Of a stretch of DNA of 44,447 nt, positions 33,817-42,515 are shown piece after piece. Both the position numbers and the translations under genes were made by a program. The notes under the pieces were generated by a model that worked only from the letters and a program-made list of their open reading frames with translations, made no database searches and had not been told where the DNA came from. The stretch covers positions 34,532-78,978 of the forward strand of contig KB912146.1 in NCBI GenBank assembly GCA_000383735.1, in the 5' to 3' direction. Every line of letters begins with the position of its first letter. Position 1 is the stretch's first letter. This DNA comes from Verrucomicrobia bacterium SCGC AAA164-M04. Its GTDB lineage: Bacteria > Verrucomicrobiota > Verrucomicrobiae > Verrucomicrobiales > Akkermansiaceae.

Positions 33817-34059
33817 ATGTCTGAGCCTAAGACCATCCAGCGTCGGATTAACTTCCGGAAGCACAACAAGTCGATGACCAATAAGCGTCTCGATCTTCCT
33901 TTTGAGAAAATTAGCTATCAAAACCCGGAGGTGCTTTCAAAATTCACGACCGAGACTGGCCGCATTCTTCCCCGCAAGGTGACTGGTGTTTCCGCTAAGA
34001 TGCATCGCACCATCACTCGTGAAATCAAGCGTGCCCGCGCCGTGAATCTTCTTCCATAG
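33817..34059 (+). CDS. rpsR: 30S ribosomal protein S18
   Basis: The 80-residue protein has the S18 C-terminal signature: VLSKFTTETGRILPRKVTGV, SAKMHRTITREIKRARAVNL and LP. The N-terminal half is short and basic (QRRINFRKHNKSMTNKRLD) and contains no Cys. S18 binds the central domain of 16S rRNA next to S6. The gene follows rpmG closely and is followed by a strong terminator at 34086. S6 is not next to it, unlike the common rpsF-rpsR arrangement. Confidence 0.95.
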   Translation: MSEPKTIQRRINFRKHNKSMTNKRLDLPFEKISYQNPEVLSKFTTETGRILPRKVTGVSAKMHRTITREIKRARAVNLLP

Positions 34060-34085
34060 CGGAGATTTTTCTCAGAATCATTTTC

Positions 34086-34119
34086 AAATTCCGTCTGGAG
34101 TGATCCGGTCGGATTTTTT
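34086..34119 (+). terminator. Rho-independent terminator after rpsR
   Basis: AAATTCCG with TCTGGA pairs with TCCGGTCGGATTT across a GTGA loop. The stem is about 9 bp with one T-T mismatch, extended by A-T pairs, and ends in six T residues. It starts 27 bp after the rpsR stop. Confidence 0.8.
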
Positions 34120-34185
34120 GTTTTGCGGGTAAAGCCGTGATTCTCACTTGTCGCTCTTCCTCCTTTCCCGCAGAGTTTAGACGTC

Positions 34186-35742
34186 ATGCGAAACTTGCTT
34201 CCGATCCTTGTCTTTTTTTCCACGCTTTCGATAGGCGCCCTTTGTGCTCAGGAGGCCAAGGCTTCAGCAGCCCCAAATGAGGAAATTGTTTTTAGCCAGG
34301 CTCCCGACGAGTGGATCGACCAAAATTTAGGACCTTATTTAGATGAAGTGACTGGCAAGGTTTTCTATGGGGTGGAGATTGCGAAGGATGCTGAAGGCAA
34401 TCCGGTCAAACTTCCTCTTGTTGTGGTTTGGTTGGCATTAGCTGCCGTCGTCATCACGGTCTATTTTAAGTTCTTGAACCTTCGGTCGTGGCGCTTGGCA
34501 GCACGCACCATCAGCGGGAAATACAGCTCGGCAACTGATCCTGGCGAGATTACGCACTTTCAGGCTCTCTGTGCGGCACTTTCTGGAACCGTCGGCCTCG
34601 GAAATATCGCAGGAGTTGCAATCGCAATAAGTGTTGGGGGGCCGGGTGCGACTTTCTGGATGATCCTGATTGGTTTGTTTGGGATGACTTCGAAATTTTG
34701 CGAATGTACTCTTGGCGTAAAATATCGAACGATTGAAGATGGCAAGGTTTATGGCGGGCCCATGCAGTATTTGAAAAAGGGATTTGCCGAAAAGGGGATG
34801 GGAATGTTCGGGTTGATTCTTGCTGGAGTATTCGCCTTCCTTTGCATCGGTGGTTCTTTTGGAGGCGGTAATATGGTTCAAGCTAACCAGGCTTGCGAGC
34901 AGTTGGTTGGAGTTGTTGGAGAGGGTTCATTTTTGGATGAAAACCGCTGGGCTTTCGGCTTGATTATGGCTGTCGCGGTCGGGCTCGTGATTATTGGTGG
35001 AATTAAAAGTATTGCTTCGGTGACTGCCACTTTAGTCCCATTTATGTGTGGAATCTATATGCTCGCTGGGTTGTTTGTGATTTTTGTGAACTTTGGTCAA
35101 ATTGGAGTCGCGCTTGGTGTGATCTTCGAAGGAGCATTTATGCCAACCGCCATTGGAGGTGGCATCATTGGGGTTATGATTCAGGGTATGAAGCGGGCTA
35201 CATTTTCCAACGAAGCTGGAATTGGTTCGGCCCCGATTGCGCACTCGGCGGCGAAGACAAAGTATGCTGCAAGTGAAGGGATTGTTGCCTTGCTTGAGCC
35301 GTTTATTGATACGGTTGTGGTCTGCACCACAACGGCTTTAGTGATCATCATGGCTGGAACCTACGATGACCCAGAGTTGAAAGGGGTGACGATGACTTCG
35401 GCTGCTTTTGAGTCGGTCATTAGTTGGTTCCCAATCATTCTGACGGTGGCGGTGATTCTTTTCGCATTCTCAACTATGATTTCGTGGTCTTACTACGGTG
35501 TTCAGGCTTGGAGCCACTTGTTCGGCCGGAGTAAACGTGCAGAATTAGTTTATAAGTTACTCTTCTGCCTGTTTGTCGTCATTGGTTCATCGCTGAGTAT
35601 GAGCAAGGTTTTTGACTTCTCGGATGCCATGATTTTCGCGATGTCGGTGCCGAACGTGATCGCAATGTATATCCTTATGCCTAAGGTGAAGGATGAATAT
35701 GCTCGCTACATTGACTACACTAAAAGTAGCGATGCTTCTTAA
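34186..35742 (+). CDS. Alanine or glycine:sodium symporter (AGCS family)
   Basis: The 518-residue membrane protein has the AGCS signature around GTVGLGNIAGVAIAISVGGP followed by ATFWMILIGLFGMTSKFCEC, and MKRATFSNEAGIGSAPIAHS further on. It has about eleven membrane helices. It would import alanine or glycine with sodium. Before the first transporter helix there is an extra N-terminal segment: a cleavable-looking signal peptide (LLPILVFFSTLSIGALCAQ) and then about 60 polar residues, which is longer than in characterised AgcS proteins. The gene is separated from rpsR by a terminator. The helicase gene starts 2 bp after its stop. Confidence 0.92.
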   Translation: MRNLLPILVFFSTLSIGALCAQEAKASAAPNEEIVFSQAPDEWIDQNLGPYLDEVTGKVFYGVEIAKDAEGNPVKLPLVVVWLALAAVVITVYFKFLNLRSWRLAARTISGKYSSATDPGEITHFQALCAALSGTVGLGNIAGVAIAISVGGPGATFWMILIGLFGMTSKFCECTLGVKYRTIEDGKVYGGPMQYLKKGFAEKGMGMFGLILAGVFAFLCIGGSFGGGNMVQANQACEQLVGVVGEGSFLDENRWAFGLIMAVAVGLVIIGGIKSIASVTATLVPFMCGIYMLAGLFVIFVNFGQIGVALGVIFEGAFMPTAIGGGIIGVMIQGMKRATFSNEAGIGSAPIAHSAAKTKYAASEGIVALLEPFIDTVVVCTTTALVIIMAGTYDDPELKGVTMTSAAFESVISWFPIILTVAVILFAFSTMISWSYYGVQAWSHLFGRSKRAELVYKLLFCLFVVIGSSLSMSKVFDFSDAMIFAMSVPNVIAMYILMPKVKDEYARYIDYTKSSDAS

Positions 35743-35744
35743 CA

Positions 35745-37763
35745 ATGGCTCGGCAATATCAGCTTAAAAAAGGACCCCGGAAGGGTGTTTCTGGAATCGA
35801 TTATCAGGCAGAGCTCAACGAGCAGCAGTATGCCGCTGTGAGCTCTGCTCCCGGTCCTTCTTTGGTGATTGCTGGCGCAGGGTCCGGTAAAACGCGGACT
35901 CTGACCTACCGTGTCGCCTATCTGCTTGATCAAGGGGTTGATCCCAAGAGTTTGCTTCTGCTGACTTTCACGAACAAGGCGGCTCGCGAGATGATGGAGC
36001 GGGTCCGTGAGTTGATCTCTCTTGATCTTAGCGAGCTCTGGAGCGGAACTTTTCACGCGATTGGGAACCGAATCCTACGAAGGCACGCTGATGAAGTGGG
36101 GCTTACGCGTTCGTTTTCAATCATGGATCGTGATGATCAGAAGTCGCTTATGAATACCGTGGTTGCGGAGTGCGATATCGACACCAAGTCACGGCGATTC
36201 CCCAAAGCTGACGTCCTCATATCGATTTTTTCCTTAGTCGAAAATACCGGCGTAGAACTCGAAGATTTATTGGAGGCACGCTATCCTTATTTTGAGGAAT
36301 GGGGTGATGAAATTGCGAAGGTCGGAAAGGCCTACACGGCGAAGAAGCTCGAAACGAATTCGGCTGACTTTGATGATCTACTGATCCTTCCGCTTAAGTT
36401 GTTGAAGGAAAATGAGGAGCTCTGCAGCCTCTACCAGAAGCGTTTCCAATACCTACTGGTTGATGAGTATCAGGATACGAATGCTGTCCAAAGCGAGCTG
36501 ATTCATCTGTTAGCTCGGCCTCAGAACTCAGTGATGGTGGTCGGCGATGATGCTCAGTCGATCTACTCATGGCGAGGGGCCGACATGGATAATATCCTGT
36601 CGTTTCCTGAGCATTACCCGAATGCTACGGTCTATAAGATTGAGACCAATTACCGCAGTGTGCCCGAAGTGATTGATCTTTCTAATGCCGCGATTTCTGC
36701 GAACAAGAAGCAGTTTAAAAAGGCGCTTAGAGCGGCGCGGGTCGGCGGATCGATGACTCCGGCTTTGGTACCAGTAGAAGATCCAAGGGCACAGGCCGAT
36801 TTCGTGGCGCAACGTGTTTTGGAACTTCGCGACGAAGGGATAGAGCTTGATGAAATGGCGATTCTTTACCGTGCCCATCACCAGAGTTTGGAGATTCAGA
36901 TGGAGCTGACTTCACGAGGGATTCCCTTTGAGATCACAAGTGGTCTTCGCTTTTTTGAGCAGGCTCATATTAAAGATGTAGCGGCCTTTTTACGCTTTGC
37001 GACGAATCGTCGAGATGAGGTGAGCTTTAAACGCTTTTGTCTCTTGCTCCCAGGTATTGGTGCGGCGACTGCGACGAAGCTTTGGCGGGCCTGGCTCAAA
37101 GTTGGGATATCGAAGAAGGAAGAACCACCAAAGCGTTTTTCCGACCACATGTTGAAATTTCCGGTTCCAGCGAAAACAAAAAAGGATTGGGAACAGCTCT
37201 GTTATACCTTGGACGAATTAATCGTTGGTGATGGCTATGCTCGGCCTTCGGAAATGCTCACGAGCGTTTTAGAGGGAGTCTATGATGACTACATGAAAGC
37301 TAGTTTTGAGAACTATGATAATCGGCGCCAGGATATCGAGCAGTTGATTTTGTATTCTGAAACTTTTGATGATGTTTTGGAATTGTTGGGCCAATTGTCT
37401 TTGATGAGCTCGGTTGATGGTGAGCCAACTGGAAGCAGGGCTGAGCCTGATGATGAAAAAGTGGTTCTGTCCTCTATTCATCAGGCTAAGGGACTGGAAT
37501 GGAAAGTCGTGTTTTTGATTTGGCTTGCTGACGGTATGTTCCCAAATGGACGGATATTGGAAGCTGATGATCAGGATATGTTTGAGGAGGAGCGGAGGCT
37601 TTTTTATGTGGCGCTGACCCGTTCGAAGGATGAGCTTTATCTGACCTACCCGCAGATTAATCCCAAGAGCTACAGTGGCGATATCATCACGCGCCCCTCG
37701 CGATTTCTTGAGGATTGTCCAGAGGAGATGTTGGAGACCTGGGAAGTGGGTCCGGCTTGGTAA
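35745..37763 (+). CDS. UvrD/Rep/PcrA-type superfamily 1 DNA helicase
   Basis: The 672-residue protein has the ordered SF1A motifs: LNEQQYAAV (Q motif), IAGAGSGKTRTL (Walker A), LLVDEYQDTNAVQ (DEXX), VVGDDAQSIYSWRGA (motif III), ETNYRS (IV), SSIHQAKGLEWKVVFL (V) and EERRLFYVALTRSKDELYLT (VI). It unwinds DNA 3' to 5' in repair or replication restart. A short basic N-terminal extension (YQLKKGPRKGVSGIDYQ) precedes the core. Which of UvrD, Rep or PcrA it replaces cannot be told from sequence alone. It is 2 bp from the symporter gene, so the two are likely co-transcribed. Confidence 0.94.
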   Translation: MARQYQLKKGPRKGVSGIDYQAELNEQQYAAVSSAPGPSLVIAGAGSGKTRTLTYRVAYLLDQGVDPKSLLLLTFTNKAAREMMERVRELISLDLSELWSGTFHAIGNRILRRHADEVGLTRSFSIMDRDDQKSLMNTVVAECDIDTKSRRFPKADVLISIFSLVENTGVELEDLLEARYPYFEEWGDEIAKVGKAYTAKKLETNSADFDDLLILPLKLLKENEELCSLYQKRFQYLLVDEYQDTNAVQSELIHLLARPQNSVMVVGDDAQSIYSWRGADMDNILSFPEHYPNATVYKIETNYRSVPEVIDLSNAAISANKKQFKKALRAARVGGSMTPALVPVEDPRAQADFVAQRVLELRDEGIELDEMAILYRAHHQSLEIQMELTSRGIPFEITSGLRFFEQAHIKDVAAFLRFATNRRDEVSFKRFCLLLPGIGAATATKLWRAWLKVGISKKEEPPKRFSDHMLKFPVPAKTKKDWEQLCYTLDELIVGDGYARPSEMLTSVLEGVYDDYMKASFENYDNRRQDIEQLILYSETFDDVLELLGQLSLMSSVDGEPTGSRAEPDDEKVVLSSIHQAKGLEWKVVFLIWLADGMFPNGRILEADDQDMFEEERRLFYVALTRSKDELYLTYPQINPKSYSGDIITRPSRFLEDCPEEMLETWEVGPAW

Positions 37764-37818
37764 TAAAAAGACTGTCTCTGGTCTGTATGGGAGGCTTATC
37801 CTCTCGACTGAAACAAGT

Positions 37819-38679
37819 ATGACTAAAATTGCCGTCAATTTTATAGCCTCTTTCCTAGCTTGCTTGTGCCTGACTCAATGTTCGAGTGTTCCTGGGTTTT
37901 CGAGCTCGAGGACTGTTACGCTTTCCAAGTTGGGTTATCAGAAGGTGCCACTTCAAAAACTCAGTGAGGACCGCCGTTACTCTGGTGTCTTTAAGGTCAA
38001 CGGGAAGCCCATGCGTTTTTTAATCGATTCGGGGGCAAATAGTACAGACCTTGATAAGCAATTGGCGAATATTTTTGGAGTGGACTACGGAGCGGTCAGA
38101 AAAGAAGGCTTCATTGTTGAATCAGACAAAATCAGTGAAAAAGGCCGAGCGGTCTTCCTTTCACCTGTCAAATTAGTTTGGGGTGATTGCAAGTTGAAGA
38201 TCGGAAAATGGGGAAACAGCACAATAAAAAGGATCACCCAAAAGGTAATCAACGAGGCCTCTATAGTTTACTCATTTGATGGTTCAAAAAATTGGGAGGA
38301 ATTGACTTCAGATTGGAAATTAATCGGAGTCCTCAACGAAATTTCCGCCCTGATTAAACAAAATGAAAACTTAAAGCGCTTGGATAAAACTGCTCTGAAG
38401 GCTTGGAGTCAAAAAGTTGCTGAATCTAAATATGTCGACGGATCTATTCAATCTTTGGACGGGCAAGCTTTACAGGCAAAGATTTTACTGGCTCGTCAAA
38501 AATCACTAGTTGAAGGTGTTGCATCAGCAAATGACTATTTCACCTCGCTAAAAACTATTTTAGAGACCAATGCCCAAGCAAAAGTGAACTTGTTTTCCTT
38601 AGCATCTAACGCCACCAAATTATCAGACGCGGCTCGGGCAATCGGACGCGCTAAAATGCTGACAGGCAAATTGAAGTGA
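37819..38679 (+). CDS. Chimeric lipoprotein: aspartic-protease N-terminus joined to an unrelated C-terminus
   Basis: The 286-residue product starts with a lipoprotein signal (IAVNFIASFLACLCLTQC). It then has the beginning of a retropepsin-like aspartic protease, including the active-site turn FLIDSGANST (about residues 72-81). After residue 83 it leaves the protease pattern. The remaining about 200 residues are Lys-rich and helical (NENLKRLDKTALKAWSQKVA, GQALQAKILLARQKS) with no second DTG motif. Bases 37974-38068 are identical to the inverted copy at 44353-44447, where the same N-terminal segment is joined to a complete protease. It may be one state of an invertible gene or a recombined pseudogene. 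It follows the helicase gene by 55 bp. ATG 37819 gives the signal peptide. Confidence 0.7.
   Translation: MTKIAVNFIASFLACLCLTQCSSVPGFSSSRTVTLSKLGYQKVPLQKLSEDRRYSGVFKVNGKPMRFLIDSGANSTDLDKQLANIFGVDYGAVRKEGFIVESDKISEKGRAVFLSPVKLVWGDCKLKIGKWGNSTIKRITQKVINEASIVYSFDGSKNWEELTSDWKLIGVLNEISALIKQNENLKRLDKTALKAWSQKVAESKYVDGSIQSLDGQALQAKILLARQKSLVEGVASANDYFTSLKTILETNAQAKVNLFSLASNATKLSDAARAIGRAKMLTGKLK
37974..38068 (+). repeat. Left copy of the 95-bp inverted repeat
   Basis: It is identical base for base to the reverse complement of 44353-44447 over 95 bp. The match covers codons for RYSGVFKVNGKPMRFLIDSG and the following ANSTDLDKQLA. Identity stops abruptly at 38068 and sequence diverges at once on the inner side. 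Because the right copy is cut by the window edge, the true repeat may extend further upstream of 37974. Confidence 0.95.
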
Positions 38680-38854
38680 GTTAAATAGTCGTCTGTTTTT
38701 CATTAGGAATTCCTTCTTTCCCGGTAAATAGAAAGATAGCGAGGTAGATTTATAATCTGTGGGCCTCTTAGCTTTCATCAAGAGATTGTAAGTTTAGGTC
38801 GTTCCAGTGGTAGACATAGTCATTATTCTTGGTGAAGATGCCCCTCTTCCGCCA

Positions 38855-39094
38855 ATGAAAAATGAAGGACACATCAAAGAATCCAAGGTCCGAAGCGCCT
38901 TAAAAGGCCTTTCCTGGAGAATCATCGCGACCTTGACTATCATCGTAATCGTCTACGTGAAAACCGGTGAAATCCAATCCGCGCTAGAAATTGGTGCGAT
39001 TGAATTTGTGATTAAATATCTACTCTATTTCGCCCACGAACGAGCATGGGCACAAATCCCATTTGGCTCAGTTAGGAAGATTGCGAAAGGTTGA
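38855..39094 (+). CDS. DUF2061 membrane protein
   Basis: The 79-residue protein has the DUF2061 pattern: KVRSALKGLSWRIIATLTII followed by VYVKTGEIQSALEIGAIEFV and IKYLLYFAHERAWAQIPFG. Two membrane helices are expected. Family members are small inner-membrane proteins of unknown function, often near sulfate-assimilation genes, which are not seen here. ATG 38855 gives the family N-terminus; an in-frame GTG at 38807 would add 16 residues. A decayed copy of the gene lies at 40733-40917. It converges with the lipoprotein gene at 39138. Confidence 0.85.
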   Translation: MKNEGHIKESKVRSALKGLSWRIIATLTIIVIVYVKTGEIQSALEIGAIEFVIKYLLYFAHERAWAQIPFGSVRKIAKG

Positions 39095-39137
39095 GAGGAG
39101 AAAGCCTGTGAAATGAGCGCCAAAATGGAATTCCCAT

Positions 39138-40616
39138 TCACTTCCATGTAACTTTGTAAAGAGTGGTAGCTTCAGAGCTTCCTAATCCACGGCAGCTTGG
39201 ACACTTTCTAAAATTCTCTATTCTACCCAACTTACCATCTCCAAAACATATCCCACACTTCAGTTTACTTTCGACTAAAACATGAACGGGAATCCCAGCC
39301 TTAATCACGCTTAAAAATTGATTATTGTTCAGAGGCTCCTCTCCGAATCTCCCTAAATTACGATTCAGCCTATCTATAATTTTTTGAAGAACGTATCTCT
39401 TTTCGTGCGGCTTCCCCTTTTCGGTTCTACTCAATCGAAAACCTAATGAATTGAATGCAGGTTCAACATAATCATCCTCCTCGGGGAGCGGATCGGGTCG
39501 GCGACCCTTACCATTTAATTGATGCGCAGGCATGAGTTCGACAAAGCCTAATAACTTATCTGGATCTGTAAGTTTAAGTTTTTTCAGCCGTTCCAACCGT
39601 TCTGAGAACAATTCAATTTTGTTGGCCGCATCGCTTTCACTTTTTGCCTTCTTCTCCTCAGCCTCTGCAATCCTCATCTTTTCATTTTTTTCTTCTTCAA
39701 GAATCCGCTCCTGTTCGAGAATTCGAAGGCGGTTTTCTTCCGCTTCTTTTTTTTCCAAAGATCTGGAAGTGAGTAAGACCCTTTCCTGAAGTAGTTCGCC
39801 GTTGCACTTACTAATCAAGTTTCTCACAGCAGGGGAAGTTTCTGTCGCATCTACGTCGCTTTCTAAAAGATCCCAATCACCTATCGTTGCCAGTCTTTCG
39901 TAGAGTTCTTCCGCAGACTTGATTAAATCGGTATTCGCCAAAAACTGTTTAGAGTCAGGGCTAATTATATGAAACCAAAGGTAAAATTCTTCGCTATCCC
40001 CAATTATTAGTTCTGATTGTGCAAAAATGAAATGACGTTCTCCCACCAAGGTGGTTGAAAATCTTCCATCCGCGTCTGTCGTAAGTAGAGTCACGCCACC
40101 ACCTTTCCGTCGTAACTGATCGAGCCCGTCACTAATCCTCTTCGAAATTGATCGAAGAAATTCTTCGTCTGAACTTCCCTCAGGAAATTTCGGCTCATAA
40201 CTTTTAATGATAGAGTTACATTCTGAGACAAATCTATCATCCCATTTTTCAGCCAACTTTTCCCCAGGGTCGGCAACAAAAACTTTTGCCCCCTTTGCCC
40301 AGTCATCGAGAGCCGATTTAAATGAGTTAAACTCACCCTCAAATTTAAAGCGATCGAATGCCATTTGCCGTTCCCTCTTAAGCTCCAGGCTAATTTGGCC
40401 TCTTAAGTCATTGAGTAATTTAGAGCCAGCTTGTTGATCTACAACGTAGACGCCAAGCAGCCCCAATTTCACATTATCTCTAGTCTCTGTCACGATGAAG
40501 GCCTGGCCCTCGATATCTCTTGCAACTGGATCTTTTCCGCCACTCTCAGATCTGTTGCAACCGCCCAAAGCCGTAGCTGCGAGCAGGGCGGCAAGAACTA
40601 ACCTTAGCTTTAACAT
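39138..40616 (-). CDS. Large lipoprotein with coiled coil and DnaJ-like zinc-binding end
   Basis: The protein has about 492 residues. It starts with a lipoprotein signal (KLRLVLAALLAATALGGC). A carboxypeptidase-regulatory-like stretch follows (FIVTETRDNVKLGLLGVYVV and LLTTDADGRFSTTLVG), then a charged coiled coil at about residues 285-345 (LRILEQERILEEEKNEKMRI). The C-terminal end has two CxxCxGxG-type motifs: CGICFGDGKLG and CPSCRGLG, spaced like one DnaJ/thiol-disulfide zinc site. No function is assigned. ATG 40616 is preferred; ATG 40631 is also in frame. Codon choice looks more A/T-rich than in the neighbouring core genes, which suggests acquisition. Confidence 0.75.
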   Translation of the reverse strand: MLKLRLVLAALLAATALGGCNRSESGGKDPVARDIEGQAFIVTETRDNVKLGLLGVYVVDQQAGSKLLNDLRGQISLELKRERQMAFDRFKFEGEFNSFKSALDDWAKGAKVFVADPGEKLAEKWDDRFVSECNSIIKSYEPKFPEGSSDEEFLRSISKRISDGLDQLRRKGGGVTLLTTDADGRFSTTLVGERHFIFAQSELIIGDSEEFYLWFHIISPDSKQFLANTDLIKSAEELYERLATIGDWDLLESDVDATETSPAVRNLISKCNGELLQERVLLTSRSLEKKEAEENRLRILEQERILEEEKNEKMRIAEAEEKKAKSESDAANKIELFSERLERLKKLKLTDPDKLLGFVELMPAHQLNGKGRRPDPLPEEDDYVEPAFNSLGFRLSRTEKGKPHEKRYVLQKIIDRLNRNLGRFGEEPLNNNQFLSVIKAGIPVHVLVESKLKCGICFGDGKLGRIENFRKCPSCRGLGSSEATTLYKVTWK

Positions 40617-40732
40617 TTGCATAACCTTCACATCGACAGCAATTGAGTGGGGTTAATTAACCTCTTAGAGTTATACAAGTCCATAAGTGAAATTTAAACG
40701 GGCTAACCCCCACCACAAAGCCGCGCGCTGCC

Positions 40733-40917
40733 AAAGTAATAGACAGTCCTACCCCTTCAAATTGAATCCCCTTCCGCCAATTGAGCGTGAATAAAAGATC
40801 AAGAAATCTTGGGTCAGAAGAGCCTTAAAAGATCTTTTTTGGAGAATTTTCGCCACTTTGACCGTCATCCTAATCGTCTCTGTGAAGACTGGAGAAATCT
40901 AATCCGCGCTAGAAATT
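40733..40917 (+). pseudogene. Decayed duplicate of the DUF2061 gene
   Basis: The stretch aligns with 38805-38991 in the same orientation. The clearest part reads RALKDLFWRIFATLTVILIV, then SVKTGEI, a TAA stop at 40900-40902 where the intact gene has CAA, and then SALEI. The start codon and upstream codons are also damaged. Similarity ends at about 40917, where the duplicate runs into the 3' end of the convergent hydrolase gene. That gene's stop codon (40909-40911) lies inside the remnant. Confidence 0.85.
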
Positions 40918-42165
40918 ACCTCGAATGCTAAAAGTAGCGGGAGTAGCAGTTATTTTTAGGCTAGGAATTGTGATCAACCCCAGCTCGTCAACTTTGCCTT
41001 CGCCTTTCGCAGATCCAAATTCCCATTTAAACCCTGCGCCAGGCTTGAGCTTGAAGTGTTGCAGTCGTCGCAAGGTGACATCAGTAGTGGCAGCAGTCGG
41101 AATTTTAAATTTAGTATCTAAATCGTTGGCCGAAATAAGGAACAGCGCCATCTCCAAAATCTCCGCGGTATCCTCAAGATTATTCCAACGGAAGAACGCA
41201 TTAATTTGCCCCGCTTCTTTACTATCCAAATGATCTGGCCAAGGGAGTTTCGAGTTACAAGAAGCATTAGCGAAGACCGGATAGGGTTGATCCTTACGCA
41301 CGTTGAGCCAGTCGAATGAATCGATCAGGTCGTTGCTCTTTTTGATGTTTGCTGAATTGTTTGCGTGGCCGAAAGGGCCCCAGTAGCAAAGAAATGCGTA
41401 ATTCCGATCATTCATCGCCCTCGAGAATAGATCGTGCCCGTCGGACCAGCGATCATTGTGCCCGGAGTAGTCGATGCAGATAGGTGGATCGGGAAAAACC
41501 ACCCCATTAGGAATTTTTTTTGGAGATAAAAACATTCGTTGGAAAGCGTGCTCCACCCCGGCTGGGACATTTGCTTTGATCGCGGCGAACACGTCACCGT
41601 GACGCAGTCCGATCCCAAGCGTCCCGCTTCCGCCCATCGAATTACCCGAAAGATAGACGCGATTTGGATCAATCTTATAATGCTTGATCGCCCAAGCGAC
41701 GGTGGCCATCACACGTCTTTCAACCGGCCTACTCTGGCCTCCAGAGTTTTTCCTCATAAGTTCCTTGTCTCCGCGGTGCATTCCTCCCCACCACCAATCG
41801 CCTTTGTTTTTTCGACAATCGAGGTAGAGAGCAAAGTGGTCGTCAGGCGAGCGGTAGATATCGTGATTTCCAACTGTCTTGGTGCAATTGACACAAGAAA
41901 AAACATCATGGCCAGCCGAGTGCAAAACAACATACAAGGGCGCATTATCACGAACGATCTTGGGGTGCATCACGATAAACGTATCTTGCTGCGGCGCTTG
42001 GTATTTCCACTCCGGTCGCACACCGTGCTGAAAGACTTCAATCTTACGATCAATGACACTTGTCTCTTCCTTGGGGTGTTCGGCTTGTGCTGGCGGCCAA
42101 GCAAATGCAGCAGCATTAAAAGAGGCTAGTAGAACTAGGATGCTAAGAAGTCTTTTCATTTCCAT
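40909..42165 (-). CDS. Secreted alpha/beta-hydrolase, esterase-like
   Basis: The 418-residue protein has a signal peptide (LLSILVLLASFNAAAFAW). An alpha/beta-hydrolase core follows: APLYVVLHSAGHD (oxyanion region), KIDPNRVYLSGNSMGGSGTL with the nucleophile Ser in GNSMGG, YSGHNDRWSDGHDLF (likely acid region) and WGPFGHANNS (likely His). The pattern resembles feruloyl-esterase or polyhydroxybutyrate-depolymerase-like secreted enzymes. The last about 100 residues (TDVTLRRLQHFKLKPGAGFK) look like a beta-sandwich. The final residues NF and the stop fall in the DUF2061 remnant, so the original 3' end may be lost. Start ATG 42165 or 42159; the second has GGA before it. Confidence 0.82.
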   Translation of the reverse strand: MEMKRLLSILVLLASFNAAAFAWPPAQAEHPKEETSVIDRKIEVFQHGVRPEWKYQAPQQDTFIVMHPKIVRDNAPLYVVLHSAGHDVFSCVNCTKTVGNHDIYRSPDDHFALYLDCRKNKGDWWWGGMHRGDKELMRKNSGGQSRPVERRVMATVAWAIKHYKIDPNRVYLSGNSMGGSGTLGIGLRHGDVFAAIKANVPAGVEHAFQRMFLSPKKIPNGVVFPDPPICIDYSGHNDRWSDGHDLFSRAMNDRNYAFLCYWGPFGHANNSANIKKSNDLIDSFDWLNVRKDQPYPVFANASCNSKLPWPDHLDSKEAGQINAFFRWNNLEDTAEILEMALFLISANDLDTKFKIPTAATTDVTLRRLQHFKLKPGAGFKWEFGSAKGEGKVDELGLITIPSLKITATPATFSIRGNF

Positions 42166-42515
42166 CGGGAGACTGGACTAAAACTCCAGCCAAGGCGAGT
42201 TTACCATCGCGAAAAAAGCGCCTTAACTCAAGGTTGGGTAACTCCTTGTCTAGCTTAAAAGCTGACGCCAAGCCTCTGCAGCCTCAATCGATGGCGCAAG
42301 AAGTTTAGGAATCAAAACCTACCATTGATGTTTTTGATTAAGGACCTTTCAGCTTCCGTTGCCTTACTCTTGAACCCTGTTGATATGAAATAGGGGAAGA
42401 CGATTAAAATTTAATAATACAGCCGAGATGACAACAACCGAGCAATCTGCCCTTATTACTTCGATCCGAACGATATTTCGCGAAGAAATGATTCATCTTG
42501 TTCGCTGCATTAGAA
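42166..42515. other. Intergenic region upstream of the unknown acidic protein
   Basis: These 350 bases separate two divergent genes. Apart from the 34-codon frame at 42428 nothing is recognised. The stretch 42300-42420 is A/T-rich and may hold the promoter of the plus-strand gene. No repeat, tRNA or attachment-site-like sequence was seen. Confidence 0.4.
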
